The notes beneath the pieces were generated by a model. It ran no database searches. It was not told the DNA's origin and saw nothing but the letters and a program-made list of their open reading frames with translations. The position numbers and the translations under genes are program-made. Below are positions 38,701 through 47,531 of a stretch of DNA of 64,000 nt, piece after piece (position 1 is the first letter of the stretch; every line of letters starts with the position of its first letter). Source of the DNA: Rhizobium lentis (GTDB lineage Bacteria; Pseudomonadota; Alphaproteobacteria; Rhizobiales; Rhizobiaceae); the NCBI RefSeq assembly GCF_017352135.1, contig NZ_CP071454.1, positions 2,195,001 through 2,259,000 of the forward strand, in the 5' to 3' direction.

Positions 38701-40953
38701 TTACCGCGCCTCTGCCCGGCGGGCGGAAAGTGCTGCGACCGCCTGAACTTCGGTCAGCAGCCGCACCGGGTCGACCGGCTTTACCATGACGCGGTTGGCG
38801 CCGTTGAGCAAGACTTGGCGGCGTGATTCGTCGCTCTTGTCGGCGGTGAGCACGATCACCGGCACCGGGGCAAGATCGAGCCGCCTTTCGTGGCCGCGAA
38901 GCCGTCCCAGCATGTCGATGCCGTTGCCGCCGGGCATCGAAAGGTCGCTGATGATGATGTCGGGCCGGGCATCGACCTCGCCAAGGGCGCAATCGAGCAG
39001 CGTCTCGAAATCGTCGACATGGCGCACCTTGTGTCCGCCTTTTTCCAGGACGACGCGCACCAGCATCGCATTGATCGGGTCGTCCTCGCCGAGCAGAATG
39101 CTGAGCCCGCTCGCGGCGACCCGCGTCTCCGCCACCGAAAGCCCGAAGCCCGGCTGGTTGTCGTTCAGCGCGTCGCGCTTCTCCATGCCGCGCATGCGCC
39201 CGCGCAGCACATCGATCAGCGACTGTTCGCGCAGCGGCCGGATCAGCCAGGCATCGAACAGGTCGAGCGGATGGGCGCTGCGCTCTTCCGGGTTGACGAG
39301 GAGAACCTTGCGCAGGCCGAGGGCAGCGATTTCGGCGCGATCGGCAAGGTGGGCTGAAAATTCCGCCGACATGCGATGGTCGACGATGATATCGGTCGGG
39401 CGGCCGCCGCCGGTCGCCATGCCGAGCAGCCTTGCCCGTGCCGTTTCGCCGTCGCCGACGAGATGGCAGACGCCGCCGAGCGCGGTGATCGTTTCGGCGA
39501 TGGCGGTGCGCGCAGCCCCGGCCGGCGCCAACAGCACGACGCTGTTGCCGGCAAGCAGCATGTTGCGCCGGTCGGGCCGCTCGGTGCCGAGTTCGACGGG
39601 GAAGCGGATGGTGAATGTGCTGCCCCGGCCCTTTTCGCTGGCAACCGTCAATGCGCCGCCGAATTCGCGCATGATACGGGCGGAGATGGCAAGGCCGAGC
39701 CCGGTGCCGGCGCTCTTGTCGGCAACGCTTCCGCCCTGCTCGAACTCGCCGAAAACGCGGGCCTGCTCCTCCGTCGTCATGCCGGGACCGCTATCGGCCA
39801 CGGTGATCAGGAGGTCGCCGGCGTCAAGCGAGACGCGGATGAAGACGCCGCCGACCTGGGTGAACTTCACCGCGTTGCCGATGACGTTGAACAGAACCTG
39901 GCGCAGCCGCGCCGGATCGAAGCTCATATTCTCGGGCACATCGGATGATACGGTGGCGCCGATCTCGATGCCCTTTTCATGCGCCCGGTGGGCGAGCATC
40001 TCGACGACGCTTTCGAGAAGCTTGCGCAGCGATTCCGAGCGCGGATGAAGCTCGAAGCGGCCCACCTCGATGGTGGAGAAATCGAGCAGGTCCTCGACGA
40101 GCTGCGTCAGCGCGTGGCCGGATTGGCGGATGTTTGCCAGATAATTCTGCTGCTCCTGCGTCAGCCGCGTCTCCGCAATCAGGTGCGTCATGCCGAGGAT
40201 GCCCGAAAGCGGCGTGCGCACTTCGTGGCTGACGGTGGCAAGCAGCCTGGATTTGGCGGCGCTGCTATATTCGGCCTTCTGGCGAGCCTCCTCGCGGCTC
40301 TGCGCGATCAGCCGTTCTTCGGTAACGTCGCGGGCGACGCTCTGCAGCAGCAGGCGGCCATTGGCCGGATCGCGGGTCACGACGTCGCGCCAGAGGAAGA
40401 TGCGCTGCCCCTCCGGCGTCGAAATCTCCACATCGTAACAATGTGGGATCGGGCCGGGGCGGAAGGCCAGCCCGATCTCCTCGCAGGTGCGTCCTTCCGG
40501 ACGCAGCCGGCCGGTGAGGCGGCGGAACGTATCGTTGGCGGAGATGATGCGCCGGTCCATGGTGCGGCTGACGGTGATGTCGCCGAGCACGTCGTGCACC
40601 TCGGCGAACAGCCTCGTGCCATCGTTCCACGCCGGCAGGGACGGGCGGCCAGGCCTGTTTGATCTCCGCCGACGGATCATCAGGACGGCATAACTGGCGA
40701 TGACCGCAAGGCCGAGAACGACGAGCCCGCCTGAGAGCAGCAGCGGGTCGCCGGCATGGGCAAGCAGCATGAGCAACATTGCGGCAAGGAAGCCGGCGCC
40801 GCCCAGCCAGTAGAACAGCAGGCGCCGTGTCGGCGTCGGTGTCGCTGCGCGTGGTCGCGGGCAGGGCTGCCCCATCCGCTCCTGGAGCGGCTTGGCGGCG
40901 GATCCGCCGAAGGCGGCGGACAATCTTTCCTGCAACTGTCCCAGGTTCTGCAT
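38701..40953 (-). CDS. Hybrid sensor histidine kinase with PAS and receiver domains
   Basis: Two-component kinase, 750 residues. Two hydrophobic segments at about 45-66 and 70-95 anchor it; a PAS-like domain follows (110-215). The HisKA box SHEVRTPLSG has the phospho-accepting His 243. The HATPase has LFNVIGNAVKF, DSGPGM and GTGLGLAIS. After it comes a degenerate receiver (VVLLAPAG ... IIVDHRMS ... IRPLRE) and then a complete receiver (LLGEDDPIN, IIISDLSMPGG, IVLTADKS, VMVKPVD). It has the look of a non-orphan phosphorelay protein, but no partner regulator is adjacent. Ligand unknown. Confidence 0.9.
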   Translation of the reverse strand: MQNLGQLQERLSAAFGGSAAKPLQERMGQPCPRPRAATPTPTRRLLFYWLGGAGFLAAMLLMLLAHAGDPLLLSGGLVVLGLAVIASYAVLMIRRRRSNRPGRPSLPAWNDGTRLFAEVHDVLGDITVSRTMDRRIISANDTFRRLTGRLRPEGRTCEEIGLAFRPGPIPHCYDVEISTPEGQRIFLWRDVVTRDPANGRLLLQSVARDVTEERLIAQSREEARQKAEYSSAAKSRLLATVSHEVRTPLSGILGMTHLIAETRLTQEQQNYLANIRQSGHALTQLVEDLLDFSTIEVGRFELHPRSESLRKLLESVVEMLAHRAHEKGIEIGATVSSDVPENMSFDPARLRQVLFNVIGNAVKFTQVGGVFIRVSLDAGDLLITVADSGPGMTTEEQARVFGEFEQGGSVADKSAGTGLGLAISARIMREFGGALTVASEKGRGSTFTIRFPVELGTERPDRRNMLLAGNSVVLLAPAGAARTAIAETITALGGVCHLVGDGETARARLLGMATGGGRPTDIIVDHRMSAEFSAHLADRAEIAALGLRKVLLVNPEERSAHPLDLFDAWLIRPLREQSLIDVLRGRMRGMEKRDALNDNQPGFGLSVAETRVAASGLSILLGEDDPINAMLVRVVLEKGGHKVRHVDDFETLLDCALGEVDARPDIIISDLSMPGGNGIDMLGRLRGHERRLDLAPVPVIVLTADKSDESRRQVLLNGANRVMVKPVDPVRLLTEVQAVAALSARRAEAR

Positions 40954-41008
40954 GGTATCCGGATAACATGAGGCTTATTCCGAATGCCTTCAGGAATTCG
41001 ATAAGATT

Positions 41009-41512
41009 TTAGCGGCCGGCCTTTTTCGGCAGCAGCAGCTCCTCGAGTATGACGCAGCCGGCGCCGATCGTGATGAAACTGTCGGCGAGATTGAAGACCG
41101 CGAAAGACCAGCTTTCGGTGTAGAAGAGGATGTAGTCGATCACATGCCCGTAGGCAAAGCGGTCGACAAGATTGCCGATCGCCCCGGCAATGATCAGCGC
41201 ATAGCCGAGATGGGCGAGCCAGCGGTCTTTTGCCGTGCGGTACCAGAGCCAGATGACGAAGGCGACGATGAGGAGCCGCATGCCGACGATGAACCAGCCG
41301 TCCATGCCCGACAGCATCGAAAAGGCGACGCCGAGATTATAGGTGCGGTAGAGCGCCAGCATCGGGAAGACGGGCACGGCTTCCTGCAGCGGCAGGTAAT
41401 GATCGACGGCGATCTTGACGGCCTGGTCGATGAGAACGGCGGCGACGATGAAGAAGAAGATCGGCACCGGGCGCGAAAACAGCGCGGGGCGTGCATGCGT
41501 CGGTTCGGTCAT
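41009..41512 (-). CDS. lspA: Lipoprotein signal peptidase (signal peptidase II)
   Basis: Inner-membrane aspartyl protease of 167 residues with four membrane segments, cleaving prolipoproteins after lipidation. The catalytic aspartates are in [19 protein letters not shown] and [12 protein letters not shown]. Overlaps the upstream methyltransferase gene by four bases (ATGA). The later enzyme of the pathway, Lnt, is at 15.4 kb. Confidence 0.96.
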   Translation of the reverse strand: MTEPTHARPALFSRPVPIFFFIVAAVLIDQAVKIAVDHYLPLQEAVPVFPMLALYRTYNLGVAFSMLSGMDGWFIVGMRLLIVAFVIWLWYRTAKDRWLAHLGYALIIAGAIGNLVDRFAYGHVIDYILFYTESWSFAVFNLADSFITIGAGCVILEELLLPKKAGR

Positions 41513-42369
41513 TTGCCCTCGGCAAGTGAGAGGAGATGGCGGCGCGCCTCGAAAAGCATGACGGCGGTAGCGACGGCGAGGTTCAGGGAATCGGCGCGAC
41601 CCTGCTGGGGAATCCGGGCAAGCGCATCGGCTTGCCCGGCGAGCTGGTCCGGCAGGCCGGATTGTTCGTTGCCCATTAGGAGCACGATGGGCTTCTTCCG
41701 GTAGTCGATCGTGCGGTAATCGACGGCGCCGGCCAGATGGGTGGCGATGACGGAAACGCCGGTCGATTTCCGCCAGGCGATGAATTCCTCCGGCGTTGCG
41801 CGTGCGACCGGAACGGCGAAAACCGAGCCCATCGTGGCCCGCACGGTTTCGAGCGAGAAGGGATCGGTTGCCTCTCCGACCAGAATGACGCCGGAAGCCC
41901 CGGCCGCATCCGCCGTGCGGATGATCGTGCCGAGATTGCCGGGATCGCGCACCCGGTCGAGCGCCACCCAGGTCTCACCCTGTTGCGGGCGAACATTTTT
42001 GAGCGGCGTCCAGCGCTGCTCGAAGATGCCGACGACCATCTGCGGATTGTCGCGCCGGGTGATCGAGCCGATCACCTTTTCGCTGACTTCGAGCACCAGC
42101 CCGCCAGAGGCGACGGTCTTTGCCGCCATCTGTTCGACCAGCGGCTTGCCCTTAGCCGCCTTGGCATAGACCAGCGTGCGGATCGTCCAGCCGAGTTCGA
42201 TCGCGTCGATGACGAGCTTCAGCCCTTCGGCGAGGAAAGTCCCGCTTTCCTCGCGCGACTTCTTGTTCGTCAGCGCCTTGATGTCCTTGATGATCGGATT
42301 GGCGAGCGAGGTGACTTCCTTCACCTGTCCGACCCTGCGCGGTCCCTGATCGTGGAAGTCTTTGCTCAT
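41509..42369 (-). CDS. TrmH/SpoU family RNA 2'-O-methyltransferase
   Basis: A 286-residue SPOUT methyltransferase. The N-terminal substrate-binding domain includes [34 protein letters not shown]; the catalytic knot contains [36 protein letters not shown] and [17 protein letters not shown]. Likely modifies rRNA or tRNA ribose; the target is not readable (RlmB/TrmH/TsnR-like). It overlaps lspA by four bases and the downstream end of the rRNA methyltransferase gene by four bases, so the three form one operon. Confidence 0.9.
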   Translation of the reverse strand: MSKDFHDQGPRRVGQVKEVTSLANPIIKDIKALTNKKSREESGTFLAEGLKLVIDAIELGWTIRTLVYAKAAKGKPLVEQMAAKTVASGGLVLEVSEKVIGSITRRDNPQMVVGIFEQRWTPLKNVRPQQGETWVALDRVRDPGNLGTIIRTADAAGASGVILVGEATDPFSLETVRATMGSVFAVPVARATPEEFIAWRKSTGVSVIATHLAGAVDYRTIDYRKKPIVLLMGNEQSGLPDQLAGQADALARIPQQGRADSLNLAVATAVMLFEARRHLLSLAEGK

Positions 42370-43553
42370 TGCGGCACCCAGCGGGAAAAGAGGGAGGTGG
42401 AAAGCGCCCGGCCCGCAGTCCGGCCATCCGTGCCGGCCTCGCGAATGACCAGTTCGCCGGATTCGACCGCACCGCCGGCGCCGCGCATCGTCTCGCGCAT
42501 CAGCTCGTGGATGGAATAGAAGCTGGCGCGGATCGAATAGGCCGTCAGCACCAGGCCGACCGCCTTCGGCGACAGGATCTCGCGGCAGATGTCGAGCATC
42601 AGCGGCAGGTGCTCGAAGAGATGCCAGACTTCGCCATTGGGACCGCGGCCGAATTTCGGCGGGTCGGTGAGGATGATGTCGTACTGGCTGCCGCGGCGTT
42701 CCTCGCGCAGGATGAATTTCATCGCATCCTCACAGATCCAGCGGATCGGCAATTTCTCCATGCGCCCGAGCGCCTGGTTTTCGCGCGCCCAGCCGATCGC
42801 CTTCTTCGACGCGTCGACATGGGTGACCTCGGCGCCGGCGGCGGCAGCGACCAGCGAAGCCACACCGGTATAACCGAAGAGGTTCAGCACCTTCAGCGGC
42901 CTGCCGGCCTGTTCTACCTGATCCTTCATCCAGCTCCAGTGGACGATCTGCTCGGGGAAGACGCCGACATGCCGGAACGAGGTGAAGCGGCCGAGGAAAT
43001 CGACGCCAAGCAGATTGAGCGGCCAGGTTTCGCCGAGCGCCTCCCTCGGGAAACGCCAGCGACCGGTGCCTTCCTCGTCGGTATCGCCGGTGAAGACGGC
43101 GTCGACCTTTTCCCAGATCTGGGGCGCCAGCGACGGCCGCCACAGCGCCTGGGCTTCCGGCCGGATGATCCGATAGGGGCCGTACTGTTCCAGCTTCTGG
43201 CCATTGCCGCTGTCGATCAGATGGAAGTCGCCGGCTCCAAGCGATTCAAGGATCACCGGCACGCGCTCGATCGGACGCTCGCCGGTTCGTGTCATCAGGG
43301 GGCGGCTGACGGGGGCCGGGGCTGCGGTCTCGCGTACCGTCTCGCGGCCAGCCGCGGGCCGCGCGGCCGGCTTCGGCGGCCGGCCCGCCCGATCATCCCT
43401 GCGGCTCTCACCGGAGGGACCGGCTGTCTTCTTCTGGCCCGGCCGGCGTTCTCTTTGTTTCAATGTGCTCTTCCGCGTCTCTGTCGGAGGTGTCTTTCTA
43501 GGTTTTTCGTCCTCTAGCCCAGAAGACCGCGCCGGATCAACTGCGCCGACCAA
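42366..43553 (-). CDS. Class I SAM-dependent RNA methyltransferase (RlmI-like)
   Basis: Rossmann-fold methyltransferase of up to 395 residues. Catalytic part: LNLFGYTGVASLVAAAAGAEVTHVDASKKAIGWARENQ, IRWICEDAMKFI and YDIILTDPPKFGRGP (NPPF/DPPKF-type motif of rRNA cytosine-5 or guanine methyltransferases of the PF10672 type). Residues 1-86 are Arg/Pro/Ala-rich and have no fold signature. Start is uncertain: TTG at 43553 is the first, another TTG at 43463 has a weak SD, and ATG 43295 has none. The coordinates given take the longest reading. Confidence 0.8.
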   Translation of the reverse strand: MVGAVDPARSSGLEDEKPRKTPPTETRKSTLKQRERRPGQKKTAGPSGESRRDDRAGRPPKPAARPAAGRETVRETAAPAPVSRPLMTRTGERPIERVPVILESLGAGDFHLIDSGNGQKLEQYGPYRIIRPEAQALWRPSLAPQIWEKVDAVFTGDTDEEGTGRWRFPREALGETWPLNLLGVDFLGRFTSFRHVGVFPEQIVHWSWMKDQVEQAGRPLKVLNLFGYTGVASLVAAAAGAEVTHVDASKKAIGWARENQALGRMEKLPIRWICEDAMKFILREERRGSQYDIILTDPPKFGRGPNGEVWHLFEHLPLMLDICREILSPKAVGLVLTAYSIRASFYSIHELMRETMRGAGGAVESGELVIREAGTDGRTAGRALSTSLFSRWVPQ

Positions 43554-43683
43554 GCCTTGAAACAGGTTCTCCCCGCGCAGCTTTTATTTCAAGCCCTCGG
43601 ATGCCTGTGCAGGCAGCCGATTATCACCAGATAGCTGTGGCTGGCGTCGAAGGTATGGATTCGGACCGCGGCTCAAGAGAGAG

Positions 43684-43742
43684 CCTCGTCCTGACGTGCC
43701 CTTCGAGGCTCCGGCCTATGGGCTGCCCACCGCAGGACGAGG
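43684..43742. repeat. Intergenic palindromic element
   Basis: CCTCGTCCTG (43684-43693) and CAGGACGAGG (43733-43742), a perfect 10-base inverted pair around a 39-base core that itself contains CGAGGCTCCGGCC. It lies in the 322-base gap between the divergent methyltransferase and CoxG genes. Similar GC-rich palindromes are scattered through rhizobial chromosomes. The rest of the gap shows no gene that I can support. Confidence 0.6.
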
Positions 43743-43875
43743 TCCGTTGAAGAATGCCGCACGGTCAATTCCTCGCTCGCCCAGATCGCAAGTCCGCCGG
43801 ATAACATTCTCCTCCAGCTTGGCAAAGCGCTTTCCCGCTGGGATAAGATGGGCGAATCGCAGATGGAGCTATCGA

Positions 43876-44331
43876 ATGGATTTCACCGGCGAAGAACGTA
43901 TCGCCGCGCCGCGCGACATGGTCTGGGCGGCGCTGAACGATCCCGAGATCATGCGCGGCTGCATTCCGGGCTGCCAGAACATCGAGCAGCTGTCGCCCGA
44001 TGTTTTCGAGGCGACGATCAAGGTGAAGTTCAGCCTGCTGTCGGCCACCTTCCATGGACTGCTGACGCTGTCGAATATTGATGCCCCGAAAAGTTACACG
44101 TTGTGGGCCGAAGGCAAGGGTGGCATTGCCGGCTTCGCCAGGGGCAGCGCCGATGTCGTGCTCGAGGACCGCGGCGTCGAGACGATCCTGCATTACCGCG
44201 CCAGGGCCGAACTCGGCGGCAAGCTCGCCCAGCTCGGCGCCCGCCTGCTGGATTCGACCTCGCAGCGGCTCGCCGAAGGCTTCTTCTCGGATTTCAATGC
44301 TGCCGTCGTCGCAAAAATGGCCGTTGATTGA
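43876..44331 (+). CDS. CoxG/carbon monoxide dehydrogenase subunit G-family (SRPBCC) protein
   Basis: A 151-residue SRPBCC/START-like lipid-binding fold protein: MDFTGEERIAAPRDMVWAALNDPEIMRGCIPGC at the start, then VKFSLLSATFHGLLTLSNID and the C-terminal helix SQRLAEGFFSDF. The family is named for CoxG, which anchors CO dehydrogenase to membranes, yet no coxSML genes lie here, and a general membrane-recruitment or ligand-binding role is likelier. GGAG lies eight bases before the ATG. Confidence 0.85.
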   Translation: MDFTGEERIAAPRDMVWAALNDPEIMRGCIPGCQNIEQLSPDVFEATIKVKFSLLSATFHGLLTLSNIDAPKSYTLWAEGKGGIAGFARGSADVVLEDRGVETILHYRARAELGGKLAQLGARLLDSTSQRLAEGFFSDFNAAVVAKMAVD

Positions 44332-44388
44332 GGGCTGAAGGCGTGGGTGCGGCTTGGCGCGGACAGGAGCTTGGTTTAAGCCGACATC

Positions 44389-44822
44389 ATGACATGGACC
44401 ATCAGGCCGCCGCGGGCGGAAGACCAGGAAATGCTCGCGGACATCTATCTTTCCGTGCGGCGCCAGACATTCGTCTGGGTCGATCCCGGTAAATTCCATC
44501 ACGAGGATTTTTCCGCCCATACCAATGGTGAGACGGTCTTCGTCTGCGAGCATGCCGATGGCAGCCTTGCCGGCTTCTTGTCGCTCTGGCCGGAGGACGA
44601 TTTCATTCACATGCTTTATATAAGGTCGGAATCCAGGGCCGCGGCGCCGGCACGGCGCTGCTCCAGGCGCTGCCGGAATGGCCGCAGCATAAGTACCGGC
44701 TGAAATGCCTGGTGAACAACCGGCGGGCGAAGGCTTTCTACCTTTCACACGGCTTCGAGGTGACCGGCAATGGCGCGTCGCCGGAGGGCGACTATGAGGA
44801 ATTAAGCTTTTTCCCGCTCTGA
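44389..44822 (+). pseudogene. GNAT acetyltransferase, frameshifted by one base
   Basis: Begins MTWTIRPPRAEDQEMLADIYL and follows the GNAT pattern up to HMLYIRSE, then the frame runs into nonsense and stops at 44703. In another frame, beginning about 44631, the fold resumes with QGRGAGTALLQALPEW and ends NNRRAKAFYLSHGFEV ... SFFPL at the TGA 44820-44822. Inserting one base at 44631-44634 (GAATCCAG to GAATTCCAG) restores HMLYIRSEFQGRGAGTALL, the standard motif. So this is a one-base deletion in a previously intact gene or a sequencing error. Lies immediately downstream of the CoxG gene. Confidence 0.85.
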
Positions 44823-44845
44823 TCGTGCGCGAATGTCGAGCCGGT

Positions 44846-45178
44846 TTACCGGGCCGGAAGCTGCCCGGCGATTTCCTCGGCGCGGCTCTTGTGGCGGTCG
44901 GCCTCGCCCTGCCAGCGGATGGCTTCCTTGGCCTCGGTGCGGGCGCGCTTGCGGTGCTTGCCCTGGCTGAACCAGGTGGCGGCCGAGCCGATCAGCATGC
45001 CTGATATCAGCGCGATGAACAGGAAGACGAAGAAGGGCGCCGAAACCGCAAGCACCTGATCGTCGGGCCGGAACGGATTGAAAGCGAGCGTGACGCTTTG
45101 CCGGTTGGCGACGCAGAAGACGATGAGGATGACGCCGAGTGGCAGCAGAATCAACAGGTTGACGATCTTCTTGGCCAT
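44846..45178 (-). CDS. LapA-domain (DUF1049) inner-membrane protein
   Basis: A 110-residue protein with two hydrophobic segments (IVNLLILLPLGVILIVFCVAN at 4-24 and FFVFLFIALISGMLIGSAATW at about 47-67) and a basic coiled-coil tail (KHRKRARTEAKEAIRWQGEADRH). LapA-domain proteins help tether lipopolysaccharide assembly. ATG 45178 has GGAGA upstream and is preferred over the in-frame 45247. It follows ihfB as in related genomes but is separated by a perfect repeat. Confidence 0.85.
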   Translation of the reverse strand: MAKKIVNLLILLPLGVILIVFCVANRQSVTLAFNPFRPDDQVLAVSAPFFVFLFIALISGMLIGSAATWFSQGKHRKRARTEAKEAIRWQGEADRHKSRAEEIAGQLPAR

Positions 45179-45243
45179 TTGAGGTCTCCACGCGCCGGTT
45201 GCGCCCGCACATCTTTCAAGATGGGCAAAGGGTGCCGTTATAT

Positions 45244-45283
45244 GCATCGACCCGAAAATCGATTCCGATTTTCGGGTCGATGC
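45244..45283. repeat. Perfect 18-base inverted repeat downstream of ihfB
   Basis: GCATCGACCCGAAAATCG (45244-45261), a four-base spacer ATTC, and its exact complement CGATTTTCGGGTCGATGC (45266-45283). It lies 66 bases after the ihfB stop and 66 before the lapA start, both minus strand. A strong hairpin either way; there is no clear T-run, so I list it as repeat. The sequence resembles a motif common in rhizobial intergenic DNA. Confidence 0.85.
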
Positions 45284-45349
45284 GCTAGCAGAATAGGAAA
45301 ACGCTCTTCAAGTTCAAGTGCGGTTTCGCCGCAGGCCGCCTGGTACGGC

Positions 45350-45649
45350 TCAATCCTCTTCGTCGGCCTGGCCGGGATTGAGCCGCTCGCGCAATTCCTT
45401 GCCGGTCTTGAAGAAGGGAACCCACTTCTCCTCGACGAAGACGGTGTCGCCGGTGCGCGGGTTGCGGCCGGAGCGGGAAGGGCGGTTCTTGACCGAAAAC
45501 GCGCCGAAGCCGCGTAATTCGACGCGGTTGCCCGCAGCCAGTGCATCGGTGATCTCGTCGAGAACCGCGTTGACGATATTTTCGACGTCGCGATGATAGA
45601 GATGCGGGTTGCGTGCCGCAACAATCTGCACCAATTCGGACTTGATCAC
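45350..45649 (-). CDS. ihfB: Integration host factor subunit beta
   Basis: DNA-bending HU/IHF-family protein of 99 residues. Starts [30 protein letters not shown] and has [45 protein letters not shown], the IHF-beta arm with the conserved Pro-Arg-Thr-Gly. Follows sppA after 29 bases. IHF often serves sigma-54 promoters; rpoN is 3.5 kb away. Confidence 0.96.
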   Translation of the reverse strand: MIKSELVQIVAARNPHLYHRDVENIVNAVLDEITDALAAGNRVELRGFGAFSVKNRPSRSGRNPRTGDTVFVEEKWVPFFKTGKELRERLNPGQADEED

Positions 45650-45678
45650 AGTCGCCCCCTTAAATTATTGATTTCTTA

Positions 45679-46629
45679 TCAATCGTGGCCAACCTGCCAA
45701 ACTGAAAGCAGCCCGTCAAGAAGCAACTTCGGGGGCAGGATTCCATTGATATCCTGGCCTCTGACGAGATCATCATAACCAAAGATAGCAATCAACCGTG
45801 AAACAGCTCCAGCGAGCAGAAAAGGCGTATTGCTCTTCTTGTCCCAGTCGACCATCGGCAGGTCGGCATTGATGCCGCGCGATTTGAGATAGGCACGAAT
45901 TTCCGCCTCGCCGCCGATCGTGTCGATCAGTTTGGCCGTGAGCGCCTGCCGGCCGGTGTAGATCGTGCCGTCGGCGAGTTTCAGCACCTCGTCGCGCGGC
46001 AGCTTGCGCCGGTCGGCGACCAGATCGACGAACCAGTTGTAGCTGTCGAGCACCATGTTGCGGATCATCGCCTTGGCCTCCTCGCTCGCCTCGTGGAAGG
46101 GTGAGGGCTCGGCCTTCAGCGGCGAGGACTTGATCTCCTGCAGCGACACGCCGATCTTGTCGAGCAGCGGCTGGATCTGCGGATATTGGAAGATGACGCC
46201 GATCGAGCCGGTAATCGAGCTGTCGCCGGCAATGATCGTATCGCCGGCGGTGGCGACCATGTAGCCGGCGGAGGCGGCCAAGGTGCGCACGTCGGAGACG
46301 ACCGGCTTCTTGGCTGATATGGCACGGATCGCCTTGAAGATTTTTTCCCCGCCATAGGTCGTGCCGCCGGGCGAGGAGATCGAAATCACCGCGGCCTTGA
46401 CCTGATCGCTGGTCTCGACCCTCTTCAACCGCTCCAGCAGCTCGTCGTCGTCGACAATCAGCCCCGATATCGTCACATGGGCGATATGCGGGCTTGCCGT
46501 GCCGGCATCGCCGACGGCAAAGCGGTAAAAGGCGAATCCGAGCGCCACAATGAGGGCCGCGGCGAGGATGCGCCAGAAGCCGAGCTTGCGGCGCAGCCGC
46601 CGGCGATCCGCAATGATCGAACTGTCCAT
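45679..46629 (-). CDS. sppA: Signal peptide peptidase SppA (S49 family)
   Basis: Membrane-bound serine protease of 316 residues that degrades cleaved signal peptides. N-terminal anchor FWRILAAALIVALGFAFYRFAV, Ser nucleophile in RTLAASAGYMVATAG, the ISSPGGTTYGG region and the lysine in the C-terminal part. ATG 46629 has GGAGG six bases upstream; residues before it (from 46767) are spurious. It is divergent from lptC with 222 bases between. Confidence 0.94.
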   Translation of the reverse strand: MDSSIIADRRRLRRKLGFWRILAAALIVALGFAFYRFAVGDAGTASPHIAHVTISGLIVDDDELLERLKRVETSDQVKAAVISISSPGGTTYGGEKIFKAIRAISAKKPVVSDVRTLAASAGYMVATAGDTIIAGDSSITGSIGVIFQYPQIQPLLDKIGVSLQEIKSSPLKAEPSPFHEASEEAKAMIRNMVLDSYNWFVDLVADRRKLPRDEVLKLADGTIYTGRQALTAKLIDTIGGEAEIRAYLKSRGINADLPMVDWDKKSNTPFLLAGAVSRLIAIFGYDDLVRGQDINGILPPKLLLDGLLSVWQVGHD

Positions 46630-46851
46630 AGAAACCTCCAGCACTGACCCGGTGTCGGCCTCGCGCCGATCGATCCGGTGAGATGGGTGGCAGCGGCGCT
46701 TATGAGTGCCACTTTTTGATGTTTTTCCGTTTTGTTGCTTGTTGCAGAAAAAATTCCATATTGGCAAGCCAATGTAATAATGCGAAACGAACTGTGATTG
46801 CGGCCGGCTTTGTTATCGAAGCGCGGCGATCACCGCACATGGACGAGGCCT

Positions 46852-47517
46852 ATGCTCGATACCCTGAAGAACAACGGGAATGCCGCCTATGCAGGGTCCG
46901 GCAAAAGCGCCTATGGCGATGCGTTGTTCCATTCCGCCCGCGTGCGGCGGCTTAAGATCTTGTTGCCTGTGGCAGCGCTTGTCGTGTCGTCGATCGTCGG
47001 TGGTGTAGCTGTGGTTCGGGCCTATTTACCGGAGAACATCAAGCTCGAAGGCGCCAAGATCGAGAACGGCAAGGTCGTGATGGAAAAGCCGGCGATATCC
47101 GGGCGCAACTCCGACGGCGTCAATTATTCCATGCTTGCCGAAAGGGCGCTGCAGGATATCCGCAATCCCGATCTCATCACGCTCGAGACCATCAAGGCCG
47201 CCGTGCCGATGAATGACGGCCTGATTGCCCGCGTCGTCGCCTCGACTGCCGATTACAATCGCGCCACCGACAACCTGCACATGACCGAGCCCTTCACCCT
47301 GGTGCTGAGCAGCGGCCTCAACGCAAAGTTTCAGTCCGCCCGGCTCGACATCAAGGGCGGAAACATGCGAAGCGACGACCCCGTCACCATCACCAAGGAC
47401 AATGCCTCCATTGTTGCGCAGACGCTTGAGATAACCGATAAGGGGCGCGTGATCACATTCGAGGGGAATGTTCGCATGAATGTCGATCCATCCACGATTC
47501 ATAAACAGGGCACTTAA
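46852..47517 (+). CDS. lptC: LPS export ABC transporter periplasmic protein LptC
   Basis: Single-span inner-membrane protein (221 residues) that passes lipopolysaccharide from LptB2FG to LptA. One N-terminal membrane segment (LKILLPVAALVVSSIVGGVAVV), then a periplasmic jelly-roll beginning LPENIKLEGAKIENGKVVMEKPAI. ATG 46852 is taken because MLDTLKN begins the conserved part; GAGG lies upstream. lptA follows 14 bases after the stop. Confidence 0.92.
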   Translation: MLDTLKNNGNAAYAGSGKSAYGDALFHSARVRRLKILLPVAALVVSSIVGGVAVVRAYLPENIKLEGAKIENGKVVMEKPAISGRNSDGVNYSMLAERALQDIRNPDLITLETIKAAVPMNDGLIARVVASTADYNRATDNLHMTEPFTLVLSSGLNAKFQSARLDIKGGNMRSDDPVTITKDNASIVAQTLEITDKGRVITFEGNVRMNVDPSTIHKQGT

Positions 47518-47531
47518 CAGCCGGGTCACCC

